Assembly (NCBI RefSeq): GCF_037975245.1
Contig: NC_092577.1
Location: 15,700,013 to 15,764,012 of the forward strand
Direction of reading: 5' to 3'
DNA: 64,000 nt
Origin: Apostichopus japonicus
Lineage: Eukaryota > Echinodermata > Holothuroidea > Aspidochirotida > Stichopodidae
The notes under the pieces were generated by a model. The model was not told the origin of the DNA, did no database searches, and saw only the letters and a list, made by a program, of their open reading frames with translations. Positions within the stretch are counted from its first letter, which is position 1, and each line of letters starts with the position of its first letter. Shown piece after piece: positions 33,940-46,473 of the stretch. The position numbers and the translations under genes are program-made.

Positions 33940-35103
33940 ATGGATGAAGCAAAGATAGTGCAGGGTGAACGCGGTGGTCGTATTCTAGCCTCAGGGGGCT
34001 TCCGATACCAACTTCATCACCGGAAGCAGCTCGAAATGACTTGGCGATGTTGGCGACGCCCGTGCCATTCAAAGCTTTTCACCAATACATTTGACAAAGC
34101 TGCCGAAAACCCAGATATTCAAATTCGAGGAAGAGAAGAACACAATCACCGACCAGACGACGACGTCATAGACAGGAGAAGTTTCGTCGACCGCTGTAGG
34201 GCCGAACTTGATAGGAACCCAACTATTCCGATCAAGAGAGTATACGAAAGCGAGATTGCCAATGAGCCACGTCGAGTTGCTCGTAAAGGAGGCGGTGATC
34301 GCCCGCAAGTGCCTCAATTACAAAGCGTACGCTGACAGCTTCATAGATCACGTAGTAGTATGATCCCTGAAATACCAGATTCAATTGATGTCGATATCAA
34401 CGGTCAATGGGCTGAAACTTGGAATAACGAACAGTTCCTCGTGCACCAAGACAATGATTGGGGACTAGCTATATTTGCTACAGAAGATAATCTAAGGGTG
34501 CTGCGACGATGTCGGCATATTTTCATGGACGCAACGCTTCGGACATGTCCACAGCCGTACACACAAATTTTCAACATCATCGGTATGGCCTTGCTTACAG
34601 CATTGATGACCAATCGTACCGTGGCCGATTACAGAAGAGTCCTCTTCGTCATTCGTAGAGAAGTGAGGCGGGTTTCTCGGCATAGATGGCGCCCTACTAA
34701 CATGACCTGTGACTTCGAGCAAGCTATCATATCAGCAGTCGGAACCGAATTTCCAAACATAGAAATTGGCGGTTGTTATTTTCATTTTACGAATAACATG
34801 TGGAAGCATGTTAAGGATCTTGGTCTGGCCAGAGCCTATCGGCAAGACGAGCAATTGAAGAAAGTGTTAAGGAAATTGATGGCGCTGGGATATTTGCCTA
34901 GGGCTCTGGTGAGAATGAATTTCGACTTGCTAAGAAGGAGAAACGCGACCGCTCGCTTAATGCATCTGTATCCGGCCCTTGCCGACTTCTTCGACTATGT
35001 GTCAAACAATTATATCAACGGGCAATATCCTATCACCCTTTGGAACGTATACGATCGTGACATGGAAACACGTACAAACAACCGAGTTGAGTTTCATTTG
35101 TAA
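33940..35103 (+). pseudogene. FLYWCH zinc finger plus MULE transposase (N-terminal and catalytic parts)
   Basis: One reading frame from ATG 33940 with a single in-frame TGA at 34333-34335. Residues about 10-65 form a FLYWCH finger: GGRILASGGFRYQLHH, WRCWRRPCHSKLFTNT, EEHNH. After the stop, HIFMDATLRTCPQPYTQIFN (first catalytic Asp), MTCDFEQAIISAVGTEFPN (second Asp) and GGCYFHFTNNMWKHV form the MULE DDE domain. TNNRVE occupies the place of the third acidic residue. The frame then ends (FHL, stop), about 90 residues short of the family's usual end. The rest appears at 38544. Apart from one stop and the interruption the protein is well preserved, suggesting fairly recent loss. Confidence 0.85.
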
Positions 35104-35194
35104 TCATACTTAGACGAACAATAGTTCCCGATGCCGGTGCCCCCGTTTTGTGCCCCACAGCTTTTAATGAGGGAAACTCTGCACCCGCCAATGG
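35104..35194. repeat. Short inverted repeat next to the hAT-like element
   Basis: aaactctgcaccc (35174-35186) and gggtgcagagttt (35196-35208) form a palindrome around gccaatggg. A similar ggggggtgcagag occurs at 54720-54732, followed by a ttcccttcatta that matches the reverse of 35165-35176. It may be the trace of another element's end. Confidence 0.4.
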
Positions 35195-36673
35195 GGGGTG
35201 CAGAGTTTAAACGGTTAACCGTTTAACCGGCCGCAAATGCACTATCCGTTTAGAAAATCAGAAACAGTATAAACGGAAATATTTTTTAACAATTTCCAAT
35301 ACATTTTAAACATGAAATTATTTAAAAATATGTAAAGAACTGAGTAATGTACTGCAAACTATGAATATAAAACAGAAAACGATGTTTTGGGCATGAATAA
35401 TGTGTTCAATATAATTATTGTAGTAGGCCAATTGTCATGAACTCATGATAGTGTCGTCAATTCGTTTTCTCAGTTTATATTTGCGACATATATCACCCCG
35501 TACATGTACATCGATCAATGGCATGGTGATATCCCGTGTAAAAGTATGTTGACCCCAAAAGACACAAATGGTCGTTCTATAAAGTACCCTAATCACATTA
35601 ACAACACAAGGACAGTTTGTTCTCTCAGGTCCGCACGTATTATACTGTGCATGTATTGCGGGCGATATTAGCTTTTTACCGTCACGATAAATAGTTGAAA
35701 AATTATCGCAATATTTCGATAATTACGATAATTTTTCCCCTAACAGAATTACCGTCAATGTCGAGCTTTGAGTGGACGGAGAAAGAGAGATATATGGAGG
35801 GGGCATTCAAAGAGAATATCTGAAAAACCTTACGATATTGTCCAAAATATTGATGCTTAGATAAGTGCTTCCTCACAATCAACGAGCCGCCCCAAAATTC
35901 GCTCCGCTTGCCCAAGTTTATCGCACCTTGCCCAAGTTGCCCAAGTTTATCGCACCATGGGAACGACACAACACAGGACGCAGGGTGTAAATGTTGGAGT
36001 AATATGTAAATTATGAATGGTACTTTGCTGAGCGGTTAAAACTGAACCTATATTGCGACACAAATTTTGGGAAGCTGTTGTAGAAATAACTTTTGTATAA
36101 AATGTAAAGTACTGTATGGCACATGACGTCGCCGAAATCGGACGCTGCTCAAACCAGTTTCAACTTGATTTTTACAATCCATCGCACGACACGTGCGTGC
36201 GTAATTGTTTTGTAAACATGACTTTTAATGAGTAAGCAGGAAAGGTGGGTAATATTTGCTAAGTTAGGCGAGTTTTTTTTTTAAATGTTGTGATAGATAA
36301 GAGAAATATATTGTTTTTTTCAAAAGTAACGATGTTGCCGAAGGCCGAGTTATATAAATTCAGTGATCTGAACTTCTCAAGACCACGAATACTGATGATG
36401 TGTGTCATTCTTTTCAGCAATCATTACACGAAATGTTCGCTATATTATTGTGCCTTTATTATTAATTAACATACATTGATTGTCGTCTTGTTGCCTGAAT
36501 TGCTACCTGCTGGGAAAAAAACCTTAATTATTGTACTCATAATGTCCTATTTTCATTGAAAGTCGAGTGACGGTGCGTCGAAAAAGCCGCGATCGGAAAA
36601 CGGCGTTCAAACGTTTAACCGGACCGGCGGCGATCCGGTTAACCGGTAAGCGAAATATCCGTTAGGCCACCCC
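35195..36673 (+). mobile_element. Non-autonomous hAT-like element, copy 1
   Basis: About 1.48 kb whose two ends carry clustered ggttaacc words: tttaaacggttaaccg at the left, and ccggttaaccggtaagcg with ccgttagg at the right. The whole unit recurs in inverse orientation at 44428-47880, where removing one insertion gives nearly the same length. Imperfect terminal inverted repeats (gggtg-type) and the ggttaacc subterminal words suggest hAT, but an 8-bp duplication was not found, so the class is tentative. No transposase. It lies in the DNA that separates the two parts of the MULE transposase. Confidence 0.7.
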
Positions 36674-37645
36674 ATGCACCTCTCACTGGATAGGCTATAT
36701 GGACATATTGATCGAGGCGAGTTTTAAACACATCGTTTGAAATAATCCGTTGGGGCTGGCCTGCAAGTTTGTGATAGGCTATAAATTTGAAAAAAATTCG
36801 TACTTCTTTATTTAAGCAAGCTCGCAAAGCTATCGAATTTCTGATTAGCCTATCGACCGATAGTTGGGCTCTCAATATGGGCTCTCAATATACGACCTAT
36901 TTATCACTCAGCTTTTCCAGATGCCCATTCCCCTACCCAGCCTTCTACGAATTAACAGGGACAATGTTGTTTTGGCTAAACACTTAGGAGCAACTAGATT
37001 AACAGGCAGTACACAGTACGGCAGGTACGACAGCTAACGTACCACTTTTCAGCGAATATGGAAAAATACAAATACATCTTGAGGGTATAACTCTTAGATC
37101 CCCATTTCGGCCGTGTCACTTCACATTCGGCCGTACCACTTTAAAATCGTTCCGACGCGCCTGAATAGCCTATTCGTACGAAGAGGATGTTTCGAAATTC
37201 TTCTATCGTTGGAAGCTGGAGTGTCGGGAAGGGGCTAAAACAAAAAGTGAGGGCTACTTCTGGGGGGAAAAGGAGGAGGGGTGACGCCGGAGTAGCCCGA
37301 CCCGCGCCTGGAAGTGTAATATTCCACTCTTCCAGGGCCCTTCGGAGAGGTCAAAGATTTATATACTGCGTTTATCTAGTTCATATGAAGTCGGGAGATA
37401 TGTGGCGGGCGAAGCGAACAGAAAATTTCAGCTGCAATATGGGAAATTGTGCTTATAAGGGTGAAAATGGATAAACCGTATGAGTCACAGACCCACGTTG
37501 GGGTGGGTATGGTTAAGCTAACATGATTTCGCGATGCCCCCAGCCCCCACCCTAGTTTGTGCGAAGCGCACACGAATTTTTCCGTGAAAAAAATAACGTA
37601 CCGGATTGCTGAAAAACACACTTGACAAGCTCTACAAGTGCTTCC
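36674..37645. other. No recognised gene
   Basis: Short open frames without motifs (36639-36875 minus, 37187-37474 plus). Words such as ttcggccgt repeat near 37105-37135. Nothing assignable. Confidence 0.45.
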
Positions 37646-37649
37646 TAAA

Positions 37650-38016
37650 CAACAGGAGCATCATAGCCACAGGGACGCGACCTTTCGTGCTCCAGCTGCG
37701 ACCAAATGAAATAACTGCAAATAAAAACATCCAAAATAGTTTTGACGCTTTTTGCCTCTACTAAGGAAGAAGAGGGCACCTCGGCAGGAGGGCGTAGGGA
37801 GGGGGGTAGCTGCCCGCTGTCCTCGTGGGTCCAGCACCCCTGTTGTAAACAACTATACAACGGATAATTTTGAGAGATAATCGAGGCGTCGAGCAGCTGG
37901 ATGCGCATGCCCTCGGGCTCGGTGAGAAAGTAGCATCCGGACAAAAGGGGTGCGGCAGTTGTAGGCCACACGCCCACCAGAGGTTGCCTAAGCAAGACGC
38001 CTCGGTACATGAAGAG
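37650..38016 (-). CDS. Possible host-gene exon, function unknown
   Basis: On the minus strand an acceptor-like ccaataccaaaacag (38015-38029) precedes an open stretch beginning LFMYRGVLLRQPLVGVW. It continues PLLSGCYFLTEPEGMRIQLL, NYPLYSCLQQGCWTHEDSGQ and a Pro-rich part. Third codon positions are clearly G/C-rich, unlike the neighbouring transposon remnants, and the stretch has four well-spaced Cys. I do not recognise the domain; a secreted or extracellular module is possible. The longer open frame up to 38094 starts inside a SINE, so that start is not credible. The 3' boundary is uncertain. Confidence 0.35.
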
Positions 38017-38044
38017 CTGTTTTGGTATTGGAGAGCGTGGTGAC

Positions 38045-38285
38045 CTAGTACTCTTGGGCAAGGTATTCATCTCAGCTTGCTTCTCTCCACCCATATGCTA
38101 ATTGGGAACCTGTAAGGAACCTGAGTATACCGTGCGCCTTTGGGCTGCTATATAGCCTACTCTCCGGATTTGTTGGAGTGCGTGCCTGGTTCCAATGATC
38201 AGGGGTAATGACTGTGTGAAGTGTTTGATGGTGAATTGCGGGGTAAAGCGCTATATAAGAATAATTATTCATCATTAACATTATA
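38045..38285 (+). mobile_element. SINE (tRNA-derived type), body and 3' end
   Basis: cttgggcaaggtattcatct, ctctccaccca and taaagcgctatataagaa match, in order, the SINE at 61838-62100 (cttgggcaaggcactt, ctctccatccagg, taaagcgctatacaaa). The tRNA-like promoter head is not clear here. These phrases recur in tRNA-derived SINEs of many animals. Confidence 0.65.
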
Positions 38286-38543
38286 CTCATTAACATCCAT
38301 TGCTCATAGGAGTTAACAAAATAGTATGATCAGAATATTAAACGAACTTTGTTAAAACCTATATTGAACTTACTCTGCATACATCGTGGGAACGTGAAAA
38401 GGCGAATAGCCGAGGAGTAGCTTATTCCACCTTATGCATGTCTCGAGTCTTGAAAAATCCACTGCGTAGTTGGCAAACATGCTAATATGAAAGTCATGCG
38501 TATGACCCCATGATAGTTTCCCTCGTACTATTTCTTGATTACA

Positions 38544-38800
38544 GGTTATGACCGTCAGCTCAACGATGGAATGACTGTGAGGCACTCATCCCTTTGGCCC
38601 TTCAGACAGTTGAAGGATGTACAGAGCCGCGTTGAAGCAAAAATTGACGCGGCAGATCGTGGTGAAGAGCCACCACGACGTAAGAGGAAGTGGCGCATTC
38701 TCGAACGTCGCCTTCGCCGACTTAAGGCACAGTATCAAAACGGCAACGTGCCACTGCAGGATTACTAGCGAGCAGTTACCTACTGTGTTGGCGATTTCAT
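38544..38800 (+). pseudogene. FLYWCH/MULE transposase, C-terminal part
   Basis: GYDRQLNDGMTVRHSSLWPF, LKDVQSRVEAKIDAADRGEE, PPRRKRKWRILERRLRRLK and GNVPLQDY match the usual end of the transposase whose earlier part stops at 35103. RAVTYCVGDF follows after an in-frame TAG (38766-38768). An acceptor-like ttgattacag lies directly before it, but no donor after TNNRVE restores the frame, so a simple intron does not explain the 3.4-kb gap. Insertion (including the hAT-like copy) plus small deletions is more likely. Confidence 0.7.
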
Positions 38801-39177
38801 TTGAAATTTGGCAGGCAGCGACACATTATGGTACATTCGACTGGTGTAAATGTGTTTACTAAGTCTTCTTTTCGACTGATTAAACGAGATCCCAACCGAA
38901 CAAGAACTATAGATCTGACTGTTATGTTCAATTCGAAAAACTCAGCCCAAACAGGACGCGTATATACGCCTCTTGTGACTTATTTTATAGTTATTGTATG
39001 GCTAGGTGGACGATGTACAGCACCTCACTCTGTTGGTTATTCCGTTTTATCGAGGCTCTTGTTTTCTTTTTGCAGTTAGCATTATAATGATTAGCAATCG
39101 CATTTATTGTTATTTCATTGCGTTCGTAAACGTGATCCAAGTCAAAACGCCTGTCTGTGTCTGTGTGTAAATATGTG

Positions 39178-39350
39178 CAGTAACTCACTCATCCCTTTGG
39201 ACCTTCATAAGACCGTTGAACAGCCTATTGAAAGATGTCCAGAGCGTCGATCGAGGTGTAGCGCCACCACGCCGAAAGAGGAAGTGGCTCATCCTCGAAC
39301 GACGCCTGAATTCCAGGCAGTAAGCGCAGTGTCAAAACGGTAACGAGCCA
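39178..39350 (+). pseudogene. Second, diverged copy of the MULE transposase C-terminus
   Basis: cactcatccctttggaccttc, then ttgaaagatgtccagag, cgaaagaggaagtggc and ctcgaacgacgcct, repeat the DNA of 38585-38715 with deletions. Translated in shifting frames it gives RRKRKWLILERRL. It is a partial duplication lying 600 bp downstream in the same orientation. Confidence 0.6.
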
Positions 39351-42300
39351 CCACAAAGCCGTAGCCAGCAACTTGTAGTCCACTAATATTTCAGTGTGAC
39401 ATGCATGTGCACGTGAAGTATGTGTTACTTTTGAGTGCTTTTGTATTCTACTTCAGCAACAGTTCTTGCCGAATACTTCTGAAGCCATGCCAGATTACAG
39501 GTCACTAAGTTTTATACCCAGACATAGTTGTTTAGTAATATGTCATAGAATGTTACATTATGTTAGTTGGGTTGTAGTAGTACACTGCACTATTTACAAA
39601 AAGGATTATAGAAAAATTATATGGTGCATGTTTAGTCACCTCCCACTGCTTGCATTACAAAACCAGATATTTTAATCAAACTGCTTTTAAGAACTAACGG
39701 TCAAGTTATTTTGTGAACCTTTGAAAGGAACATCAATCACCACTAAAGTGAGTGAGTGACTTTCACAACGGGCTAAGTGTTGTTAAACTGTTCTTAAGTT
39801 GCGTTTTTTCGGCCGATTAAAGAACTTTGTGGTGAAAATTGCTACTGCAGCCGAAGGCACCTTTTATTTGAAATCTTTACATGATGCATATTTATAGCTG
39901 ATTTAGAGAGAAACTGGATACAAAGTTATGATAACTACCTATCCTCCTTTAAGAGCTGACCATCACAGCCTGTATCAAATATCCTCAGCGTGTATTTCGA
40001 AAATTTACTAATTGAATAGTTGTACCAACTATGTCTTATATATTAAAGCACCTTTTTATTTACTGTTTCATTTTAAGTGGAATGAAGTTTAAAAAAGCAA
40101 CACGCTACTCCAGTATTTGCCAAACCTTGAAGTTTTACTGATATGGAAACACATTTATCTTTTATTTACTTAAATGAAGTCTCAAAAGCAACGGGTAAAG
40201 CCAGAATCTGTCAAACAAAGAGACCAAGCATAAAGCACATCATTTATGAAATGATTTTCCGTTTTAACGTCGCCTGGCATAAAATAATTCCCCCCCCCCC
40301 TGTTATCTTAAACATTTTCCTCAGTAGTGTCTGTATATCTGTCAACCCATTAATCAAACTGCTTGAGTGACATTTAATCCTCCCTCTGAAATTGCATAAC
40401 CATACCAGTATGTTTCATTTGAAGTGGGTTTCCCGCCTAGATAAACTTGTACAAAACATTATCCACAAGCTTAATAAAATAATTGGAAGGATCTGGTAAG
40501 CATCGAAAAAGATACAGCAATTGACATAAGCAAACGCTGTCAGCAAAATGATTTCACCAATAGGAGTAAGTACATGACCACCAATAGGAGTAAGTACATG
40601 ACCACCAATAGGAGTAAGTACATGACCCAAAAAAAAGTTCATATCCATCATCAAGTTCTAATTTCGATTCCTAATTTCATATCTTTGCTGTCTCTACAAT
40701 TATCAATATCAATCATGGTACAACAAATATAGAACTTGCATTTACACTACTTTGCCACGAATAGTCTCTGCAGGTTACACTTCATCCTGCGAGTGTTGCC
40801 TTTAGCGCTCATTGCCTGTTTGTTGTTGCAAGGTTTAGTACTGTCGTAGAATATTTAAGAACTTGTTTTTTATATGTGGTATCCGTCATCTTGGGTCAGT
40901 CTCTGTTTGACTTTTTGGTCATATAGTTTGACGTCAATGACAACGGCCAAATTAGAAGAGGCGAACAAGTCGACCATATCTAGATGTCCGCCTTGAGAAA
41001 GCTAGGCCTATGAACCTATGTTACTGTAGACTGTAGTGGTGACGACCATCAAAACTGTGTCCACTTCCAAGTAGTATTCAAACGATTATGCATAACAGAA
41101 AATACCGATTATTTGAAAAAGAGAAAATCTCCCGTTTATACGAAATCGGCAATAAAGTTTGTGATAGGAACAATTATTGTTGTGATTTTCGTGTTTCCTT
41201 TTGCTTTCCTTGTAATACAAGGCTCTTAGGTATCCTTTTGTTTGTACCAAATCACCTCTGGAGTTTCTCGGAAAGATTTTATTTTTGTTTAGAAATTTCC
41301 AAAATACGAAAATATGATATCCTACCTAATCAGCACTGTGCTAAGCGAATGGCCTAACCACCTCGACGTGTATGTCACCTGTTAATGGCTTGAAATGGGC
41401 TAAGAATAGTTACTCAAAAAGCATCTCAGACAAACCATCCATCTTCAATCTTTACCAAAGTTGTAAATTTTAATTACACATTGCCTACATTCCGACATTA
41501 TTTTGTGCTTATTTTCAGTATTACACCGTTTATGAACAAATAGAAATGTTACCAACTTGAAGTTAAACATACCTATTCGTTACCTATTTAACTCCATTGA
41601 AGTTCAATTAGAAATGTATGCTCAGGGCAATCAAACTGAAACTGAAAAGCAAATTGTACCATCGTAACTTGTTTAAATTACTCTAAAATTACTGAGATTG
41701 ATGTAAAGAAATAATAACAAGTAGAAACTACTCCAATTAAAAAACAACATTCCCTCTTTAAGACATAGTACATACCTTCCAAACAAATGCCGATTTCCAG
41801 CTACGAATTTTTTTTTTTGGCTAACCGATGGTTAGGCTACATTTCCCATTGACTTAGTGTGGTTGTTAGGCTAACATGTGGTCGAAGGTTGCAGTATTTC
41901 ATGGATATTTTAGTTCGAGCTAACTGCGTCACAATTTCAGCGAATAAAGAGATGCTTAGGCAAGATTTTCCCGTTGACTACGTGTGGTGTTCGGGTACCA
42001 TGCGCGACGATAGCAGCAAGGAAAGAAAGTATGTAAAAAGCTACGCAAAGTATTGTTTTTTTTTGTTGACGCAAAACGATGGTTGGGCTACAAATCAAAT
42101 GCACTACGTAGCATTCAACAGTACAACAATGTGTATATGTAATTAGCGTGCAATACACTACACGCCGCGTACCTAACAACAGTACAGAAAATTGGTCGCG
42201 AGGATAGCCATTTTCGTATATCTAACATGTAGCTGCTATGAGTCATAGCCAATCTGCTACAAACCAGACTTGGAGGCGGGGCTTAATCATCAAAACAGGG

Positions 42301-42589
42301 AAACGTGGGCAAAAGTTCCCTACAAACAAGTTTTGGAGCGTGTGCAAAAAAGGCTTGTGACAAGTGTTTGAGCCCGATTTGGACATAAATTGGTGAAAAA
42401 GTCATAGAATTCTGGAATAAAAAATAGTAACTTTTGTTGGCCTATGTGATCTATGCTTGCTCTGGAAATTCCAGAGAAAAGGAACTTTGTATGAAGACGC
42501 TGAAACCTTTTTAAGAGAAGAGAGAGTCCCACTTACTGTTACAATATCTCTATACATGTAATGTATTGAGATAACAATTACTGGTCAAT
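39351..42589. other. No recognised gene (3.2 kb)
   Basis: AT-rich, with stops on both strands. It holds a short tandem repeat at 40554-40627 and an 11-C run at 40290-40300. Open frames such as 41088-41357 and 41859-42146 have no motifs. Confidence 0.5.
40554..40627. repeat. 24-bp tandem repeat, three copies
   Basis: Three copies of caccaataggagtaagtaca plus tgac, differing by no more than the array edges. Unit length 24 bp is a multiple of three, which gives a repeated GGHVLTPI in a minus-strand open frame; that frame is not credible as a gene. Confidence 0.85.
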
Positions 42590-43680
42590 AAAGTGTGGTT
42601 TATGAGTACTTATTGGAAATAAACAGTAGACTTATCAACATTAATCTTAAGCCCAGAAGCCAGTTCGAAATCTTTCAGGATGTTAATAACCTCTCTGAAT
42701 GACTGATGGGAACCGTCAAGGAATAAAGTAGTATCATCCGCATTCTAGAGGATTCTGAATTCGTTATTTAAAAGAAAAATACCTTTAACATTTAAGCTTG
42801 CATTGCTACAAATTCCATAGAAAATACAAAGAGAGTCTTGTCTAACACCCCTAGTAATTTGAAAGGCGCCGAGGAAAAACCGTTATTAAAAACTGCAGCA
42901 AAAGCGTGGAATATAACGTACACACTCAACGGCAGAAACTACCATTGAAACTAAAACGATCTATATTCATTAAAGAAATACGGCTATAATTTGTCAATGT
43001 TATGATGTTTCCAGTCTTAGGAATAACAATGACATTACTACGTCCCTGCTTCGAGAGACTCAAATGAGTATACGAGCAATTTAAAAGGTATGTTACAACT
43101 ACCAATTAAAGGCCAAAAGCATCATTACCAGGGCTTTTGCCTTTACTCATAGAAAAGAGGGAGGTTATACATTCAACCTCCGTTAACAGCCCAGCACTAT
43201 TAGCATCCTCAAGCATCCTATTAGCATCCTTATTAGCATCCTCAAGAAGGATTTTGTAATTTCGATGTCCCAGAGATATGGGGTTATATTTTGACAAGAA
43301 TACGGGTCACCATAAAAGGATGCGAGCATGCGAAGAATGGAAGTAGTATCAGATATAATTCAACCATCTCATCTGGTTCATGCAACTTGCGAATAGCATT
43401 TCTAGTCTTGTTGTGTCTTCTAAATGAAAAAAAAGTACTTAGTATTTTTCTGCCCATAACCTACCCACCTCGCACTAGAACGTACAAAAATACCACGCAG
43501 CTTGTAATCCCCCAAAAGTTGCAAGCTTATTACTTTCCGAATTGAGCGCATGTAAAATATCTTCGTCTTGTTTTCTACGAGTCGTAGCATTTGCTTTACT
43601 ATAATTTCATGACACTGTACCCATCCCAACCGACAGATTCCTAGGGAACCTTGGACGAGGAATAAAACAAACACTGCTCA
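42590..43680 (-). pseudogene. Tx1/L1-like LINE copy 2, ORF2 fragments
   Basis: Reading the minus strand: KLRGIFVRSSARWVGYGQKN with TKYF (about 43430-43500), then LTEVECITSLFSMSKGKSPG (about 43115-43190), the start of the RT domain. After a large deletion comes GDDTTLFLDGSHQSF with DFELASGLKINVDKS (about 42615-42750), the catalytic region with G in place of YA before DD. These correspond block by block to 22380, 22670 and 23325-23450 of the plus-strand copy. Frameshifted and deleted. Confidence 0.75.
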
Positions 43681-44345
43681 AGAATTGGAGTGGGTGAAGT
43701 ACCGATATCCCAAATAAATAGCGAAGCAGGGGTAAAAAAATTGGAGACAAAACAAGACAAACAACCGTAACAAAAATGTCCAAATGTCTGCACTGATTTT
43801 TTGTTACTTTGGCCAACCATTTCTTCTCTGCTGCATCGTCTTTTGTGAGGTCGTCGACTATAAAAAAAAATCTGTTCTACCAAAGCAAATCTCCTCTTCC
43901 CCATGATAAAACCTTTATCCTTGTAGGATGAACATCGGATGAGGACGGGATGGTCTATTGCCCTGGCCGTTACCATCTCGATAAAATCGCTCTATTTCTA
44001 GGGGGAGGGGCATCTTCAAATAGTGGGGAAAAAATGTTTTGACAAGCTCGCAATTTTCTCCTTTAAAAGGGATACCAACTACTCTAAAACTATTTCTGCG
44101 GGACATCCTCTCCTGCTTGTTCACATTTGAGTTGTTAGAGGTGTGGGCTTTCTCTAATTTAGCAATTGTTTGTTTACAATTGTTTGTAATCCTTTTCTTT
44201 GTCCGCCACTTCTATTCTAGATCATGAAAACTTTTACCTTCATAACTGACGGCTTTTCCCAAGTCACTTTCCAGTCTTATAATAGAATTTTGCAGTTCAG
44301 GTAATGAGCGCTCCACTTCATCTGTGAAGTAGGCTTCGTTGCCTA
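43640..44345 (-). pseudogene. Tx1/L1-like LINE copy 2, ORF1
   Basis: KQERMSRRNSFRVVGIPFKG (about 44065-44120) and IERFYRDGNG match the ORF1 protein at 20650-20800. After a frameshift PVLIRCSSYKDKGFIMGKRR (about 43890-43945) follows, and KRRCSREEMVGQ continues it. It lies upstream of the ORF2 fragments on the same strand, as expected. Confidence 0.75.
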
Positions 44346-46437
44346 GAAGTGGCCTCTGAACGAGAAATATATTGTTTTTAAAAGGCGGTTTACCTACCCG
44401 GCTGATGAATCCAGACTAAGACATTCAGTGTGTGACCTAACGGGTATTTCGCTAACCGTTTAACCGGAATCGCCGCCGGTCGGTTAAACTTTGAAACGCC
44501 GTTTCCCGATCGCGGCTTTTTCGACGCACCGTCACTCGACTATTAATGAAAATAGGACATTGTGAGTACAATAATGAAGGGTTTTTTTTTTCAACAGGTA
44601 GCAATTCAGGCAACGAGACGACGATCAATGTATGTTAATTACTAATTAGGACTTCGGCAACATCGTAAGGTTTGAAAAAAAAAAACATTTGTCTATCTAT
44701 CAAAAGATTTTAAACAAAAACTCCCGTAACTTAGCAAACTTTCCCACCTTTCCTGCTTACTCATTAAAAGTCATGTTTAGAACAAATTACGCACGCACGT
44801 GTTGTGCGATGGATTGTCAAAATGAAGTTCAAACTGGTTTGAGCAGCCTCCGATTTCAGCGACGTCACGTGCCATACAGTACTTTACATTTGATACAAAT
44901 GTTACTTGAACAACAGCTTCCCAAATTTGTGTCGCAATAGGTTAAGTTTTAGCCGCGCTGCACAGTACCATTCATAATTTGCATATTACACCAAAATTTA
45001 CACTCGGCGTCCAGTGGCGGGAAAATGTAACATCATGTAACATGTTGAATGTGTTGTGTCGTTCCCATGGTGCGATGAACTTGGGCAAGTTCGAATGTCG
45101 ATGACCTATGTCAGTGGGAATTATGTGTGTAAAAACTCGGGTTTTTCCACGTGTTATATATATATAGAAGTTTTACGAAAGCGGAGCGAACTTTGGGGCG
45201 GCTCGTTCATTGTGAGGAAGCACTTATCTAAACATCACTATTTGTGAAAAATATCGTACGGTTTTTCACATATTTTCTTTGAATGTCCCCTCCATATATC
45301 TCTCTTTCTCCGTCCACTCAAAGCTCGACATTTACGCTAATTCTCTGTTAAGGGGAAATAATCGAAATATGGCGAGAATTTTTTAACTATTTATCGTCAC
45401 GGTGAAAAGGTAATATCGCCCGCAATGCATGCACATTATAATACCATGTGTGAAAAAAATGGCTGTACACGTGCGGACCACAGAGAGCAAACTGGCCTTG
45501 TGTTGTTAATGTTATAACGGTACTTTCTACAACGACCATTTGGGGTGAACATACTTTCACACGGGATTTCACCATGCAATTGATCGATGTACATGTACGG
45601 GTGAGGTATGTTGCAAATATAAACCGAGAGAACGAATTGACGACACTATAGTCATGAGTTCATGACTACTAAATTGGCCTAGTACTATAATTATATTGAA
45701 CACATTATTCATGTCTAAAACATCTTTTTTTCTGTTTTAATTGATAGTTTGCAGTACATTACTGAGTTCTTTACAAATTTGTAAATACTTTTCATGTTGT
45801 CACCCACAAAAAGAAAGCAAGTGGCAATGCGACACATTCGCCTAGCGGCTATCCAACATCAATATGCAATGTAAAAAAGAAATACTCGAACCAACTAATT
45901 ATACAGAATAAGTTTTATAGATTTAACTTCTTAAGTAAATATGTATTTATTGAGGAGGAACTTTCTCCTTAAAAAAAAAAGGAACATGGAAAATAAGGTT
46001 ACAACGTTCTGTAATGCTGCTTAAGAACACATATGACTCCTGAATACTTAGAGATAACGAATTGCTTTGGCGCAATCTTTACCAGAGGATAACATATGCT
46101 AGATTTAGCTTAACTACTGGAAAGTTTAAGACTTTCCAAAGTTTTATACCCCTGGATCTTTTTCAATTGCGAGAGAGCAAACTGGTACGTATAAATTTAA
46201 TCTTAATATATATATTTATAGGATATTCTTTTCTCTACAAAAGAATGAGATTACCTCTTCTGGTCTGAAGAGCTTTCCCCCCTTTACATCATGAAATTCT
46301 GATTTAACATTTATCTTTAAAAAATGAATTCTGAGTTGTCACTATGACGAATATTGCCTAAAGATGTTGTCAATACTTGTTGACATGCGGTTGCTCATAT
46401 CAGGTTGTGGTAGGTGTTATAGTCGAAGTCGGTGAAA

Positions 46438-46473
46438 AAACTATCCTCAATCTATCCTCAAACTATCCTCAAA
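46438..46473. repeat. 12-bp tandem repeat
   Basis: Three near-identical copies of actatcctcaa-type units in the candidate LTR. Confidence 0.7.

Noticed and set aside
37645-38094. 149-codon minus-strand frame taken as a whole gene
   Set aside because: Its first part (MGGEKQAEM) is antisense SINE sequence; only the part after the acceptor near 38016 is plausible.
35095-38544. Simple intron in the MULE transposase
   Set aside because: The acceptor ttgattacag is good, but no GT after TNNRVE restores the frame, and the gap contains a hAT-like element.
40415-40654. Minus-strand frame with GGHVLTPI repeats
   Set aside because: Generated by the 24-bp tandem repeat.
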